From assembly GCA_947034895.1 (NCBI GenBank), contig OX344763.1, positions 8,930,501 to 8,994,500 on the forward strand: 64,000 nucleotides of DNA, in the 5' to 3' direction. Shown here in pieces: positions 1-12,515 of the stretch. The position numbers and the translations under genes are program-made. This DNA comes from Rhytidiadelphus loreus. Lineage: Eukaryota; Streptophyta; Bryopsida; Hypnales; Hylocomiaceae. How positions within the stretch are numbered: the first letter of the stretch is position 1; each line of letters starts with the position of its first letter. Below the pieces are notes generated by a model that saw nothing but the letters and a program-made list of their open reading frames with translations, had not been told where the DNA came from and did no database searches.

Positions 1-600
1 AATGCATAAAACCAAGTGGACAATTTTTCCCAAGCACACAATAACAATAATCCCAATCTTTGGTAGTACAAATAGACAATTTGCCAAACATACAAATTAT
101 ACAATATCAAATAACTCCTCCAATTATTCTAATATACAAAAATCCAATCAATGGATCTAATAATAAAATCATTCAAGAATTACAGTGGATAATTAAATAA
201 TTTGCCATCTTTCACAAATTACCAATATATAAATCATCAATTTTAACACAATTAAATTGATAAATTAAACACATGATGAATTCCACAAATAACTTGGTCA
301 TGCAATCAAAGTATCGAACCACACTGAACCAATCATTGGTCCTTAATAATACACAATAAACAATATGCCCAATCACCAAGAAATTAGAATCCAATCACTG
401 GATTTACTTAACACACATGAAAGCAAATTGTCAAATCCCATACAAAAAGATCCAATCACTGGATTATAGCTCATAAAGAAAATAGACAATTTGTTCAAAA
501 CACACCACTAACACAAGTCCAATCACTAGACTAACTCCAATATACAACAATTTAACATACCCGATGTCGAGTAGAGAGGAGCGCGCTTAGAGAACACACG
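1..600. repeat. Degenerate dispersed/tandem repeat, AT-rich
   Basis: No gene is seen. Two short motifs recur at irregular spacing of about 60-100 bases. One is a near-palindrome ATCCAATCACTGGAT and variants (near 140, 325, 390, 450 and 515). The other is AGACAATTTG/GCAAATTG (near 70, 200, 425 and 485). The block looks like an eroded tandem array or the inside of a repetitive element. No ORF in it resembles a known protein. Confidence 0.45.
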
Positions 601-2071
601 GGGTGTTTGGATGTAGGTTGTGAGTGTAGATAGAAGACAAGTAACAAAATTCTAATCTTCTCTTCAATCTTTGCTTGATCTTCACTTCAATCTTTGCTTG
701 ATCTTCACTTCAATCTTCCATTGACCTATCATGTGGTGGTTCTATAGGGCCAAGGGTAAGGGTGTGTGATAAGAAACAAGGCCTCGGACGGGTAAAATGG
801 GACGGCCAATCCACGAGTTGGCCGTTCGAAAAATGGCTCCTAAACTTCAAACCCACGGTGACTAGGAAGCGCCTTTCACCGGTGGGAACAACAAATAAAA
901 TTGACCATGTGGGCCATTAACCCCACTTCGTCGCCACAAACACGAAATGGAGCGCTTATTGGATAACCACGGCTCGCAACAGGTTTACAATGCAGAAATT
1001 GAATTGCAACTAACCTCCAAAACCGGTTGGGAATAACAGAAATGAAAACGAACCACAAGTCACAACACACTGGAGACCCTCAAAGCTCTTCAAATCTTCA
1101 TCTTCAAGTCTTTAAGCCTTTACATCTTCAAAAATCTCTTCAAAACACTAAAGGAACTCCAACTTCACCCTCAAACTACCTAAACTCCACTAAAAAAAAG
1201 AAGGCAACAGACCTTCCTATGCTTCCACACTCATAACTTTTTCATTTCTTCTTCAAATTAAAAGATTGATAGCTTTTCTGAGAGCTAACAAATTTTTTTA
1301 TCACTCCTACAACTTTCAAGTCATTTCAAAACTTTGTTCAACTTCTATGACCTCTCAAAGTTTCGGTCCATAGATGGTGAAAGCAAGAGACTCTCTCACC
1401 TTCTTACACTCACAACTCACTCATAAATGCTTCAAATTGAATAAATGATAGCTTTATAGAAAGCTAATAATATTTACTACACTTCGTCAAAGTTTCATTT
1501 CGAACAAAAGACTTGTCCCTTTTCTATGGTCGGTCAAAGTCTCAGCCCCTCTTCATAGAAGGCAGCAGACCTTCCTTCACTCAAACAAGCACAAATCTCA
1601 ACTCACAACTTCAAATAAAACAAAAGAGAACAATTTAAAAATCTAACAGTATGATAAACAACTCCTCCAATTTTCATTACCAAATTCCTAAAACACAATA
1701 CACAATGAGCTTTCAAACACTCGGTTCTCCCAAAAAAACATTGGGAGAGACGATGAATAGTGTCCAACTTTTCCTCCCCTTTTCCAACACCTTTTTCCCC
1801 ATAACAACAAGTGTACATCAACCCTTAACTCCCTCTTAAAGCCAACTTACACCTAATGGCCTTCATATTTGGCCCCATATCTATATTTTTATCTTTAACT
1901 TAGAAGGAAAATCACTTCAAAGTCCAAACTATTTCCATTCTTTCCTTCTACAACTATAACCAAACGAAATAATTTCTACAAAATACTTCAAATATGGATT
2001 GAAGTACTAACATCAAACCAATGCCTATTAGAGGTAAAAAAACTAGAATTCCAAGGCTAATTTTACTCCAT
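601..2071. other. No gene recognised
   Basis: Intergenic DNA. Short CT-rich low-complexity runs (CTTCAA, TCTTCA) recur throughout. At 662-718 there are about 2.5 direct copies of a 23-bp unit (TTCAATCTTTGCTTGATCTTCAC). The stretch around 780-1030 is less AT-rich but has no convincing reading frame. Short ORFs here have no recognisable domains. Confidence 0.5.
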
Positions 2072-2521
2072 CTACAAGAACTTGATAATGCGTTTGATAG
2101 TCGCAGCGATGTAATCAACATGATCCGCCTTTGTTAAAGGATTCATTGGTCCTTCTAACCAACGTTGGTGACCACGACTTCCTTCAACAGGCTTCATCAT
2201 GCAGTAATACTGATCGACATTGAGACCTTCGAAACATCCTTCAAATGTCACATCTTGGCTGCCGGGCTCAACACATCCAACCTGCAACAAAATCACCAAT
2301 GCTCGAGCGTCACGTTGAAGATTCCCGTGCCATCGCCGCTCTACACGAGGTTGCTTTGGCGGTCGAGAAGGCCCAGCTTCTTCTTGTGGACGCTCATGCG
2401 GCGGCGCAAGACTTAGCGGCAGAAGAGGTTGATCCAGTAGTTGTGACAATGAAAATTCAAATCCAGGCTCCGATTCTTCTTTTTCCTCTTGGGACTCTAA
2501 AAAAACCCTCCAGTTTGACAT
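2072..2521 (-). CDS. Unrecognised 149-residue ORF
   Basis: I do not recognise this protein. The start chosen is the ATG at 2521 (MSNWRVFLESQ), ten codons inside the longest frame. The N-terminal third is acidic and Ser/Pro/Glu-rich, including PPHERPQEEAGPSRPPKQPR. The second half (RRWHGNLQRDARALVILLQVG, later YYCMMKPVEG) looks more globular. There is no signal peptide or membrane segment. It is clearly more GC-rich than its surroundings, which argues for past or present selection. It could be an exon of a larger gene, a piece of a captured gene in a transposon, or chance. No introns or partner exons were identified. Confidence 0.3.
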   Translation of the reverse strand: MSNWRVFLESQEEKEESEPGFEFSLSQLLDQPLLPLSLAPPHERPQEEAGPSRPPKQPRVERRWHGNLQRDARALVILLQVGCVEPGSQDVTFEGCFEGLNVDQYYCMMKPVEGSRGHQRWLEGPMNPLTKADHVDYIAATIKRIIKFL

Positions 2522-2551
2522 TTTGACTATAAAGTGGAAAATAAATATCAC

Positions 2552-5520
2552 TAATGGATTTCAATGAAACTCTAAAACAAAACCGTCCTTTTAAATAGTT
2601 GGCATGCACCTCTACAAAACGTCATCTTAAAGTTATCTAACAAAATAGTGTCACCATGAAGCTACTCAATAACACGTATTATAATATGTTTTTATACTAT
2701 GAACAAATGTACAACAGGACACCAAAAGAATACAACGTGAAAGAGGTTGCATAAACTTTAAAATTGACAACTATATACTCTTAGAAAGATGACTATTCAT
2801 TTTTAGGTTACTACCAAACAACTCGTCCCCTTCCCAATCATGTGCTAACTAAGCCTTTAGAATCCTAATGACAATTGACCTCATATTCTTTTATCAATGT
2901 AAAAACAACTTACAACTTGTCCAATTTCACACAACAAATGACAATTAGTCAAGGATAAAAAAAATTGTTGTGACTACAACTACATAACTAGTCATTTAGA
3001 ATACTTATGGCAATTGATAGATTGACTAAAGCCAATTTTTTGGCTCAGAGTAATTATGGACAAGTAATTATGGACAAGGCAGTCATCTATTGCTTGGTGG
3101 CTCTTTTCATCCAGTTGTTGATGTGGAACTTCATTAGTCTGTGATTATATGGGAAAGTTGACATGGCGCCATGCCATGTGGATGATGATGTGGTTGGGCT
3201 GAGTTGATAATTTTCTATTGGATGATTTAGAAATGACCATGTTCGACGTTTTAGGATTTTAAACCTGACGTGGAGAATGTTTTGTCATGTATGAGTCATT
3301 TTGTAGTCGTGATCGGCAGTGCCATAGTCATTATTTAGTCATTTTTGAGTTGAGTGCAGTAATTAATAAAGTCATGGATGTGCTTAGGGAGTCATTCTTT
3401 AGAAAGGTGTTGCTCAATCAATCATACTATGCCCAAATATATGATTGGTTCCACTAGTCATGCAGTCATTGTATAGTTGCATAAGAATGTTTGTGTATGA
3501 CATACAAAAAGCAAGTGTGTTTTGGTGCCATACAATGGAGTCCTCTTTTCCATTGATGACTACAAAATGACTCATAGCTTTAGGACTACAACGATGGGCA
3601 AACATGAGGATGGCGATTTATGACTCAACAAAGACTTAGACAAATGATTCCAATAGTAGTGCTTCACTCTTGTACATGAAGATCAGTACAAAGAAATGAT
3701 AGGCAAAACATAGACAATAGTATATTAAAATAACATGATTTTGGTGACTACAATGATCACGAACCTATTCATAGAACTACTACTCACATCATAGGACTAT
3801 CATCCATAGGCCCTAAAGCATACAGTGAGAGGTCCTAGGCACATGGCTACATCCATACCGTAATTTATGGCTTCATTTTGTTGCTTTCAAGAACTTTCTG
3901 TCCTAAAGAGTATTACAACCGACACCATCCTTCACCTTCTTTAGTTCATCATCCAAGTTTATGAACATTAGTTGCTCCTACACTCTCTCTCTGAAGAGCA
4001 ACATGTGAGCCTTCAAGTTGGCACTTGGACCTCTGAACTTATTTTTCGCGATTTTTAGTTAATTTTTGGGTGAAAAATAGGAAAAAACATATAAAAATAC
4101 AGTTATTGTGGGTTTTGGTAGAAGTCCTACCAAAGTAGTGTGTAATGGCCTTAAATACGTGAAACACGTAAGACGTTACATGTTCACTAAATTTAGGTCT
4201 TTTTAGTAAAAATAAGTAGTTAAGTCAGTAATTCCGAGCGAAGTGAGGATTTGAGAGTTAACCAGTTCGAGTGTCTTATTCATGTGGTACAACATTTATA
4301 AGTATGCATATAACAAATTGGTTAAAATTAGAGTTTAATCAGAGTCAGTTGAAATCCAATTCGAAAGAATTGGGTTTGTTGTTTGCAAGTAACTTTGAGA
4401 ATTCGAATCATTCACAGACCAAGATGGAGGAAATGATGATTGGAACATACAGAGAGGTGCTTTTCTAGTTCAAAGCATGCCAGGAGGTCAAATAGAAGCC
4501 CGATCATCCAAGATTCCCCTGGTATTAAGAATAATTTTCTGCCCGGGTGGAAATTATTAAGGATTGCTAAAAATAGCATCCTTATTGGAGATTTGGTTTT
4601 GCCTTTAGTTGATGGACATCTTGTAGAAGATTGCCCAAAAGTTTCGGGATTTTACAAAACTCCACGATGACTCCATGGGAAGTCAACCGCTTAAAATTGC
4701 ATTTGTAAATTCCTAGAAATTACCAATGTTGCGGTAAAATCTCACTAAAAATTAGTATAGTGTTTTGTGTGCCAATAAAGAGCCTTGTCAAGTTTGAAGA
4801 CATTCCGACATTTCCAAGTATCAGAATTAGGACCAACAACGAATTTTACAAGAATTTATAACTTGGCGGCGGATTGACCAGCGTACCAGGAGCTAGCGGT
4901 GTCCGAATGGAGCGTTTCAAGGGTCAATTCTTACTCCCAAAAATATTCTAAACCACACAAGACCAACAGTTTTATCAAAAAACGCAAACTCCAAAAGTTA
5001 GATTTTTTACTTTTGTTCTGAGTTACCGTGACTCAAATTTGCGCTTTAAAACGACTGGAGAGGTAGGGGTAAAGGATTGCTTAGGCTAATTGCGGTCTTC
5101 TGAACATGATGGCGCAATTTTTTTTCAGTTTCGAGATGTTCCTCAAAAGATAGAGAGGTTCAGCCCTTAGTTTGACTTTTAAAAGGTAATTTTGGATTAA
5201 TCTAGGTGAATTTTGCAAATATCTTTTGTAAAATCGAAGATTGGATTTGCCCAAGATACTTGTCTTGCGTAAGAAGCCATCTTTTGGACTAAAAAAAGAC
5301 AATTTAGAACTAATCTTAGATTAAAATGCAAAATATCTTGGTTAATTAGGTAGGTTTTCAAAATATCTTTGGGAAAATCTAATATTTGATTTGGGAAAAG
5401 ATTCTAAGGCCATTTAGGGCCTAGAAGGAACTCGCTTGAGAATCTTCCTTCACATTAAACAAAGATTATTTAGAAAAACGCGTTTAGGTAGTTTAGCAAA
5501 ATATCTAGATTGAAAGTAAG
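2552..5520. other. Gene-poor AT-rich DNA
   Basis: Several weak ORFs (for example 4271-4468 and 4440-4670, plus) have no recognisable domains and are interrupted by stops. The region may include remnants of retroelement internal sequence, but no motif was firm enough to call. No RNA gene was seen. Confidence 0.4.
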
Positions 5521-5562
5521 TAAATAATTACAAACAACTTATCGGGGGGGGCCGGGAGCGAG

Positions 5563-5569
5563 TATATAA
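5563..5569 (+). promoter_or_regulatory. Candidate TATA box (TATATAA)
   Basis: TATATAAG follows a G-rich block (poly-G then CCGGGAGCGAG) and is followed by a C-rich, then T-rich leader. This arrangement looks like a Pol II core promoter, possibly of an LTR or other repeat, because the downstream 1.4 kb consists of repeats rather than a recognisable gene. Confidence 0.35.
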
Positions 5570-5749
5570 GGCCCTTCCTCGAGGTTGTTCGTGGCCCTCA
5601 TTTCTTTGTTTCATTCTTGTTGTTGCTCTTGTCGTGCTACCGACACTTGTCGGAGCACTTTTTAAGCCAAATTTTGGCTATTTTTTTTTATTCTCTTGTA
5701 CTTTGAAGGTCCGAAGGGCCCCTTCAAAGTTTTGTTTTCTTTTCTCGTT

Positions 5750-6460
5750 TGAATTTGGAGGCTTCAAGCCCCAAAACTTTGCTTTTCAAGAGTTTAGGTG
5801 GAGGAAATCCCCTAACTCTAGTGTTGTTTGTGTTAACTAATTTATTTCTTGAATTTGGAGGCTTCAAGCCCCAAAACTTTGATATTTTGGGAGTTGTGGG
5901 AGGTGTTCCCAAACTCTAAATTGATTTTATTGTTCTTTTGGATATTAACCAGCTATTTGTGTGAATTGATACTAGATTGTGAACTTAAAACTTTAAAGCG
6001 GCAAGGCTAGACTTTGCCAAAAGGTTTTAAGCATCACCACGTGTCAAAACTTGTTGTATAACGGGTGTTTGGTTTGAATAATTGTTAATGTTTGGTTAAA
6101 CACTGTCATGTGTACCTCCTTTAGTGATTAAACTTAGAACTTTGTTTGGAATTTTGGAAATTAGTTTTTTAATATTCGGTTAAACACTGTCATGTGTACC
6201 TCCTTTAAGAATTAAGTTTTCAAAATACTAGTTTGGGTCCTTCGATACTAGTTATTCCTGGGGTTGCTCCCGCACGGTGGAACTTTGATTTTGAAACCTG
6301 AAAACGGGTACTTGAAACTTGAAACTGTCTGTTATTTCCTGGGGTTGCTCCTGCACGACGGAGCTTTGACCTTCTAGGGTTAAAATTTACCTTTGTGAAA
6401 AAATACTAATTCTTGGTTTGTCTTGCACGGCAAAGCTTTGACTTACTAATTAAAATAAGA
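5750..6460 (+). repeat. Degenerate direct repeats with ~85-95 bp spacing
   Basis: Three different units each recur in order. GAATTTGGAGGCTTCAAGCC, followed by CCAAAACTTTG, occurs near 5753 and 5849. TAAACACTGTCATGTGTACC occurs near 6095 and 6181. CCTGGGGTTGCTCC, followed by GCACG and GAGCTTTGA, occurs near 6257 and 6338, with a diverged third copy near 6415. No long ORF runs across it. It could be the leader of an unrecognised LTR element driven from the TATA at 5563, or a decayed satellite. Confidence 0.5.
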
Positions 6461-6799
6461 TTCTTTGGAAGCTTATTTAAGTGCCAACTTCGTTGATTTT
6501 CCTCCTTTCCGTGTTATACACGTGGTGGAGGTATTTGGTCCCCAAACTTGTCATTGGTTGTTGTTTCATTTGAATTGTTTTGCTTTGTTTTGTTTTCTTT
6601 TAATTTCATCAAAATTGGTCATCTTGATCATGTTATTCACAACATTAATTCTCCCTTATTTGGAAAATTAGGAGTACTTAACCTTTTTAATTTAAAAGTT
6701 CAGCATTTTTAAAAGAATTGTTAAAAATTTCAGTTCATTCAATTTAGTTTATTGTTTCTTTTTAGTTTCAATATAATTTCAATTAGCCGAAGTAGGGAC

Positions 6800-7012
6800 A
6801 GCCAACGGGTTCACAGTCGGGAACGGCTCAATAGCTGGAAACGGTCTCCACAGCCGGGAACGGTCTCTACAGGCTACAGCCGGGAATGGTCTCCACAGTT
6901 GGGAACGGGCTCACAGCCGGGAACGGGCTCAACCGCTGGGAATGGGCTCACAACCAGGAACGGGCTCAACCGCCGGGAACGGTCTCCACAGTCGAGAACG
7001 GGCTCACGGTCA
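6800..7012 (+). repeat. GC-rich minisatellite (CCGGGAACGG units)
   Basis: About ten imperfect units of roughly 18-22 bp built around GCCGGGAACGG, alternating with TCTCCACA, GGCTCACA or GGCTCAACC linkers. It is much more GC-rich than the flanks. All three forward frames are partly open across it (for example 6752-7081), giving Gly/Thr/Ser-rich repeats, but this follows from the repeat and is not evidence of a gene. Confidence 0.7.
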
Positions 7013-7089
7013 ATCACGCCGTTCCACGTGGCAGCGACCGGCAACGGGGAAGGGCGGCTCAGACTGTCTAGAGCACAGTAGTTGGGAGG

Positions 7090-9230
7090 GCAACTCTACC
7101 CTCAGTCCAACAACCATACAGTCAAATCAAACATTGACATCCTCTCCAAAATCTCAGTAAGTCTTCTTATACAAAGCTAACACACAAATTTACATATTCT
7201 TCTAAAAAATATATTAATCAAGGGTTGGCCGTTGCTTCGCCACACCCAAACTTTTGTGTTTAAAGGAAAAATTGGAACACTAAGTGTGTAGAACTAACAT
7301 CTTCCCTCGGTTCTTGAAACTCTCAATTCTCTCCAATGCCATAGCCACGAATTCAACAACAACAACAACAATAAACCAACAATTGGAAGAAGGAGAAGAA
7401 TAAAAAGGAAGGAATTCGACACGTGAAGGAATTAAAAGATTAAACAACGATTAAAGTAAGAATCTAACTATTCATTCAACTAATTGTTTGGGTTTGTTTA
7501 TTCAATTTATTCTTTCTACTATTCATCGATAGATTTGTTTTTGATTGTTTTTTATTATTTTATTAGAATACTATTCATTCATTTGGTTTTAGTTATTAAT
7601 TAGGATTCCAAAGCCAAATTAGTTGTTTGTTTGTAGTTTGGGGGTTTGTTTTATTGGGCCTAATAAGCCAAAACAATAAAAACAAACAACAACTAATATC
7701 TTGGAATATTTTAAAAAATAACTATTAAACAATTGGCAATTGAATAAAACTACTATTCAGTGAAAACTTGGGAAAATTGAATTAAATTTATCATTTAATT
7801 TAAATTCCTAAAATCAAAGGATTAGTCTTAAATTGCCAAAACTAACAAAATTGGACTTTTTAGATAGGTTTTAGAAACAACAATAATAAGATTTCTTCCA
7901 AATTCATGAAAGACAATGGAGAATTTCGAGGAGACAATTATGATGGTATTTTGCGATGATGGGACGATCGATATTCTCGATACTGAGGTATGATTTTCAA
8001 AACTTGTCTTTTGTCTTTTCTTTTGCTTTCATTCTTTTAAAAATTAGACTAGAAAACTTAAACTAATAGAATTAACAATTATGAATCAGATAGCTAGTAG
8101 AATTTAAAAAATTTAAAAACCTTTGAAAATTGAATTAAAATCACGAAAGTAATAATTAGATCAACTTTGAATTAATTTGGAAAACAAAATAGCAATTTCA
8201 TCCAAAAGAATCTCAAAGGGAATCTAACAAGAATTAGGAATCTAGAGAAAATTAGAATAATTGGATAAATTAAACCCTAATTCATCCCTTTAATTCTACA
8301 TAAACTTATTGAAAAATGAATTCCATCAAACTAAGAGGAATTTTCATTTATTCATAAGTTTTTACCTAGAAGTCTAAAATTCTTACTTTTTACCTTAATA
8401 GGAAAATAATTTATCACTTTACCCATAAAAACCATAAAACCTTAAAATAATCATTAAATTTAGAATAATAATTTAGAATTAGGATTAATTAAAGAACAAT
8501 TAGGAATATTCTCAAGGAACAACTAGGGAATCTTTAAAACCACAATCTTTTAGAGAATCTTTTGAGGATTTCAAATCCACCTTTTACTTTTAAAATTACT
8601 TAATTTTGGAAGGATAAAAGTGTGGATGAAGATTTAACCTAATTTTAGATGGAAATTCCTAAAATAGGTCAAAATTAGGTTTTTTCTTTAAATTCCATTA
8701 GTTAACTTAATCAATCTTTCAACCCTGAAATTTAGATTTATTTCACATTATTTTGCTATTTTTAGTTGACGGATGAAGTTTTTAGGATAGAATTAGGGCC
8801 AAATTTCATCCACTTATAATTTTCACTAGGAATATTAGAATCCAACTTGCTTTACCATTTCAGAAAGGGCAAATTGTATTCTTTAATTTAGCTTAGATAG
8901 AATTTTAGTCTAGCTAGAAGTTTAATCGCATTTAACTAACCCTCAACAGCCTTTATTTCTTAACCATTAAATTGTTTTGAAGTACTTAGAATAGGTAAAA
9001 ATCAACATAACAAAGTGTCCATTGCTTGGAAGGCCAAAGAACACTACGTTTACAATTCACCCATTTGAATTATTAACTTATGCCACTAGAACCTGTGTGC
9101 AACTTTCTGACTTAGGGTGGAGTTAGAAATACTCACACAACACAAGTGACAATATGTTACTAGTAGTTCTCCTAGTGTCATTCAACAGTCCTAGAGTAGT
9201 TATAACCAAGAAAATGACTAACCTGCAACT
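7090..9230. other. No gene recognised
   Basis: Very AT-rich, with homopolymer-rich stretches and a short (CAA)n tract near 7355. A short purine-rich block at 7905-7990 has no supportable ORF. Confidence 0.45.
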
Positions 9231-9399
9231 ACCTAGATACTATCTAGTCCCTTGGCACCCCTAAGCTTGTGTGGTGAAGCCGCCTAGGTGGCTCCACCAT
9301 GTGGGTAGACCGCCTAAGTGGCACTTTTTAAAGATGACGTGGCAAGTGCCATATGTTAATTTGTGTGTGGCCTAATTGCTTTTTGTTTTTTGTTTTACA

Positions 9400-9525
9400 T
9401 TTTTCATTTCACCAAATTAACAAAAAAATGGACCAAATTAACAAAAAAATCAACACCTTTTTGCTAACAACTGCCCAAATTAACACGTCCAAATTAACAA
9501 AAAATATCAACACTTTTGTCTAATG
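9400..9525. mobile_element. Remnant of CACTA subterminal repeats
   Basis: Four copies of CCAAATTAACAAAAA or a close variant lie near 9411, 9432, 9474 and 9489. The same motif, in both orientations, fills the ends of the CACTA elements at 16723-17878 and 38462-38744. Such clustered subterminal motifs are where En/Spm-type transposase binds. No bounded TIR pair was found here, so this is read as a truncated end. Confidence 0.5.
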
Positions 9526-11746
9526 ACTTGTGCATGTGAAATAAATTAGGGGAGACAAAGTAGTGGTGCAAATACCTCTAGAACTTCAGTTGGATCGAAT
9601 TGAGGTTGAAGAGGTGTTGAACAGAATACATACTTGTACTTTTCCTTTTTGTGGGTTTGACATTGTACTGTACTTCTTGCTTAGTATTTGTAATTCATCT
9701 TCAATTTGGCATTGCTTTCATTCTTGTCAAGAGTTCTGGCCTAGTAAACATGGATTTCACCTAGTACAACTTCTTTTTCCTTTGATTTTCATCATCAAAA
9801 TTCTCTCTAATGATTGGTTGTTGTCATGTTACAGTTACTTCAAATTCAAGCTGGAAGGCAAAGGGGCCATCTCACACTTAAACCTTTTTCCGTTTCTGTT
9901 GGCATGGCTTAACTCCACCTCAAGGATCTATATGTTCAGTCCACACTAGCTTCTCACCTTCACCACAATTCATCTTAGTAGTGGAAGATGGTATTTGGAA
10001 TGTACCCTAGCTTTCACTCATCTTTCAAAGCTAGGGTTGAGGAGATCATTGTAAGGCAAAGGGGCCATGGACTTGGAGGTTGATGACTTTGTCAGCCTAA
10101 GTGACAAACAAAGAAAGAGGGCCATAATGAAGAGGGATACAAATGACAGAAGAAAAAAAGTCCAAGTCTAAACTCTTTTTGAAAACAAGGAGAAGAAAGA
10201 GGCCAAACAAGCGGTCAAGTTGGCAGAGAAAGAGAAGGAAGACAAGGGCAAGGACAAGGACAAGGGCAAGAAGAAGGATGAAGCTAGAGGCCAAATTGTA
10301 GCATCCTCCACTATGGATCGGGATTCACAGATGCAGAGTGGAGTGAAGAGGAAAGCCACTCTCTACCAACTTACCGAATATGTCTTCACTCATGTGACAC
10401 AAGCGATGGTCCTCACAGAAGATGACTTGGAGAAGACCAAGGATTTGATCATCAACATTTCCATTGAAGACCTTGCAGATGACATAGACGTGGGGAATTC
10501 AACTTTCTACATAAGGTCTTGTACTTCTGAAAAAGATAATCATCCTTCATTTTGAATTGAAGATTCATTTATTAATTTTGGGTCACATAAATATATTTTT
10601 TTGTGTTCATAATTTATTTTTTGATACACTAAATGTTTGCAGATGTCGGCTAGGAAGATTTGCATGATCTATGGTGTGCCGAACTTTAGGTCGGGGGTGG
10701 ATACATCATTTTCTTTGACTACCTAGAGAACTTGCCCATGCCAGGGTTGTCTTCTCCGCCAGATGAGGTGTCCAAATGGAACGTAGACGTGGGAGAAGAG
10801 GCTCTGCAATCGGCATTCAGCTTTGTTGTCTCGCATTTGCAGGACCATGGCTACATCATAATGTTTTACGCGTAGAGTATGCAAGCAAAGTCAAACATTG
10901 CAAGGATGTAGAGTGGATGGGGATGGACCGCATGCACTTGACCTTGGCTATAGACAATATAAAGAAGGTAAATTCCATTCAAATTTTCTAGTTGTCATGA
11001 ACAATTCATAATTCACCAGATTGCATGCATTCTAATATACATTTGGCGTGGATGTTCGAAACACAGAAGTTTGGAGTTATCCTTATAATCAAGGACTTAG
11101 GAGGCAAAGAAAAATCCAATTTTTCTTTCAAGCACACCACCAAAATGAGGAAGGCTAGTGTTGACATTGCACATGACAACATGCTAATGAACTACGCTCA
11201 TCCAAATGACATGGCAATGAATGGAAAAAAGTCATGAGGAGGTGCAAAAAAGTCCCAAGATTCTTCACTATCTTCCTCAAAGCAAAAAGCATTGAAGGAG
11301 ACTTGGTTTTGGATTGCACTGTATCTATAAGTGAGTGTTCAATTCAATTATTCTACATTCCAATTGTAGTATACGATTTCAATTATTTAACTAATATATT
11401 TTATTTTCTTGCCTTTGTGTGCATGCATTATGACTTGTCGTAGCACCGGCCGCCACATTGTAGCTTTGGATGGAAGCAAGGACATCTACAACGCCATCCT
11501 CAAGCCAATGAAGAAGTCAGCAGCGGCTGTGGTGCCAACACCAACTCCAGCACCAGTAGTTCAAGTTTCACAAGACCCAGATGACATGCCCGTGGTGCCT
11601 CAAAAATTGGCTCACAAAGAAAAATTCAGTAAGTAAGTAACTATCACTTTTTAAATTCTTCCTTTGCATGGTGACTTACACATTCTAAAAGTCTAATATC
11701 ATGTCTTACTTGTTTGCAATCATCAAGGATTGAATGATTGATGCTA

Positions 11747-12515
11747 CACTAAAAATTATATTTAGTGTTGTATTACATTTAGTGTACTTAGAGCATCTGC
11801 AATGCACCCGCCAAACTCAACAGTATCAGCACTGTGCTGGGCCCAACCAATTTTTTTATTAAAATTGTGCTCCAATGCAACCGTTATTGGGGCCTTCAAT
11901 TCCACGGCCTTGGTATGCAACCACCCGGGACCGGTTAATTTGCAATATTTGAAGGGCCTGCAAGTTGGCCCGGTGTAAGAATAATAATGATTGTCAACCC
12001 TTTTTCGCATTGTAGATTGTGCCAATCAATTCAAACATCCCTTGTTTTGATGAAAAGCTTTTTTTAAATGTAGATTCTTTTCTTTCTTGCTTTTTATAAT
12101 GCAAAAAAATCCACTTGACGTTGGGATTGCCGGCTTTGCATTGGATCAATTTTTCCAAAAAAAGAACCGGCACTTTCGAAGCCTCGTGGAATGGCCCTGC
12201 ATTTACCGTTACAGGGCTTGTATGCCGAGTCCGCATTGCAGATGCCCTTACCACCCTACTCCACACAACACTAAATCTGAACTTTAAAGGAATTAGTGTA
12301 ATATTAGACTTCAATGCGTACTATATGGGATTGCCACATTTAGATTTACCAAATTTCAGATTTCAGATTTGCCATAGAGTACAGATTTCAGATTTACCAT
12401 AGCGTACATTTAGTGTTAGAAATTAGATTTAATGTTACTTACTTTAGTAGGGTTAATGATATTTAGTGTTAAGGTTCGTAAATAGTGTTGCTAATACTAA
12501 ATATCATTTTTAGTG
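11747..12515. mobile_element. Non-autonomous TIR element with TA target duplication
   Basis: The ends are inverted: CACTAAAAATTATATTTAGTG at the left and ...ATATCATTTTTAGTG at the right. TA lies on both sides (11745-11746, 12516-12517). The inside carries scattered ATTTAGTGTTA motifs and tandem CAGATTTCAGATTT and no ORF, so it is non-autonomous. The TA-flanked CACTAA ends match the MITE at 55554-55770. It sits inside the decayed gene at 10067-12751 and itself contains a second element. Confidence 0.65.
11791..12247. mobile_element. PIF/Harbinger-type MITE nested in the previous element
   Basis: The 15-bp terminal inverted repeats are GAGCATCTGCAATGC (left) and GCATTGCAGATGCCC (right, one mismatch). 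They are flanked by the 3-bp duplication TTA at 11788-11790 and 12248-12250. A TTA/TWA duplication with GAGCATCT ends is typical of PIF/Harbinger MITEs. At 457 bp it has no transposase. It is more GC-rich than the host element, which supports a separate origin. Confidence 0.8.

Noticed and set aside
5561..6460. A defined LTR retrotransposon here
   Set aside because: A TATA box and ordered repeats are visible, but no terminal repeats, primer-binding site or coding region could be found, so only repeats and a candidate promoter are listed.
6752..7160. A Gly/Thr/Ser repeat protein
   Set aside because: All three forward frames are open because of the minisatellite. There is no start context, no other coding sign and no homologue.
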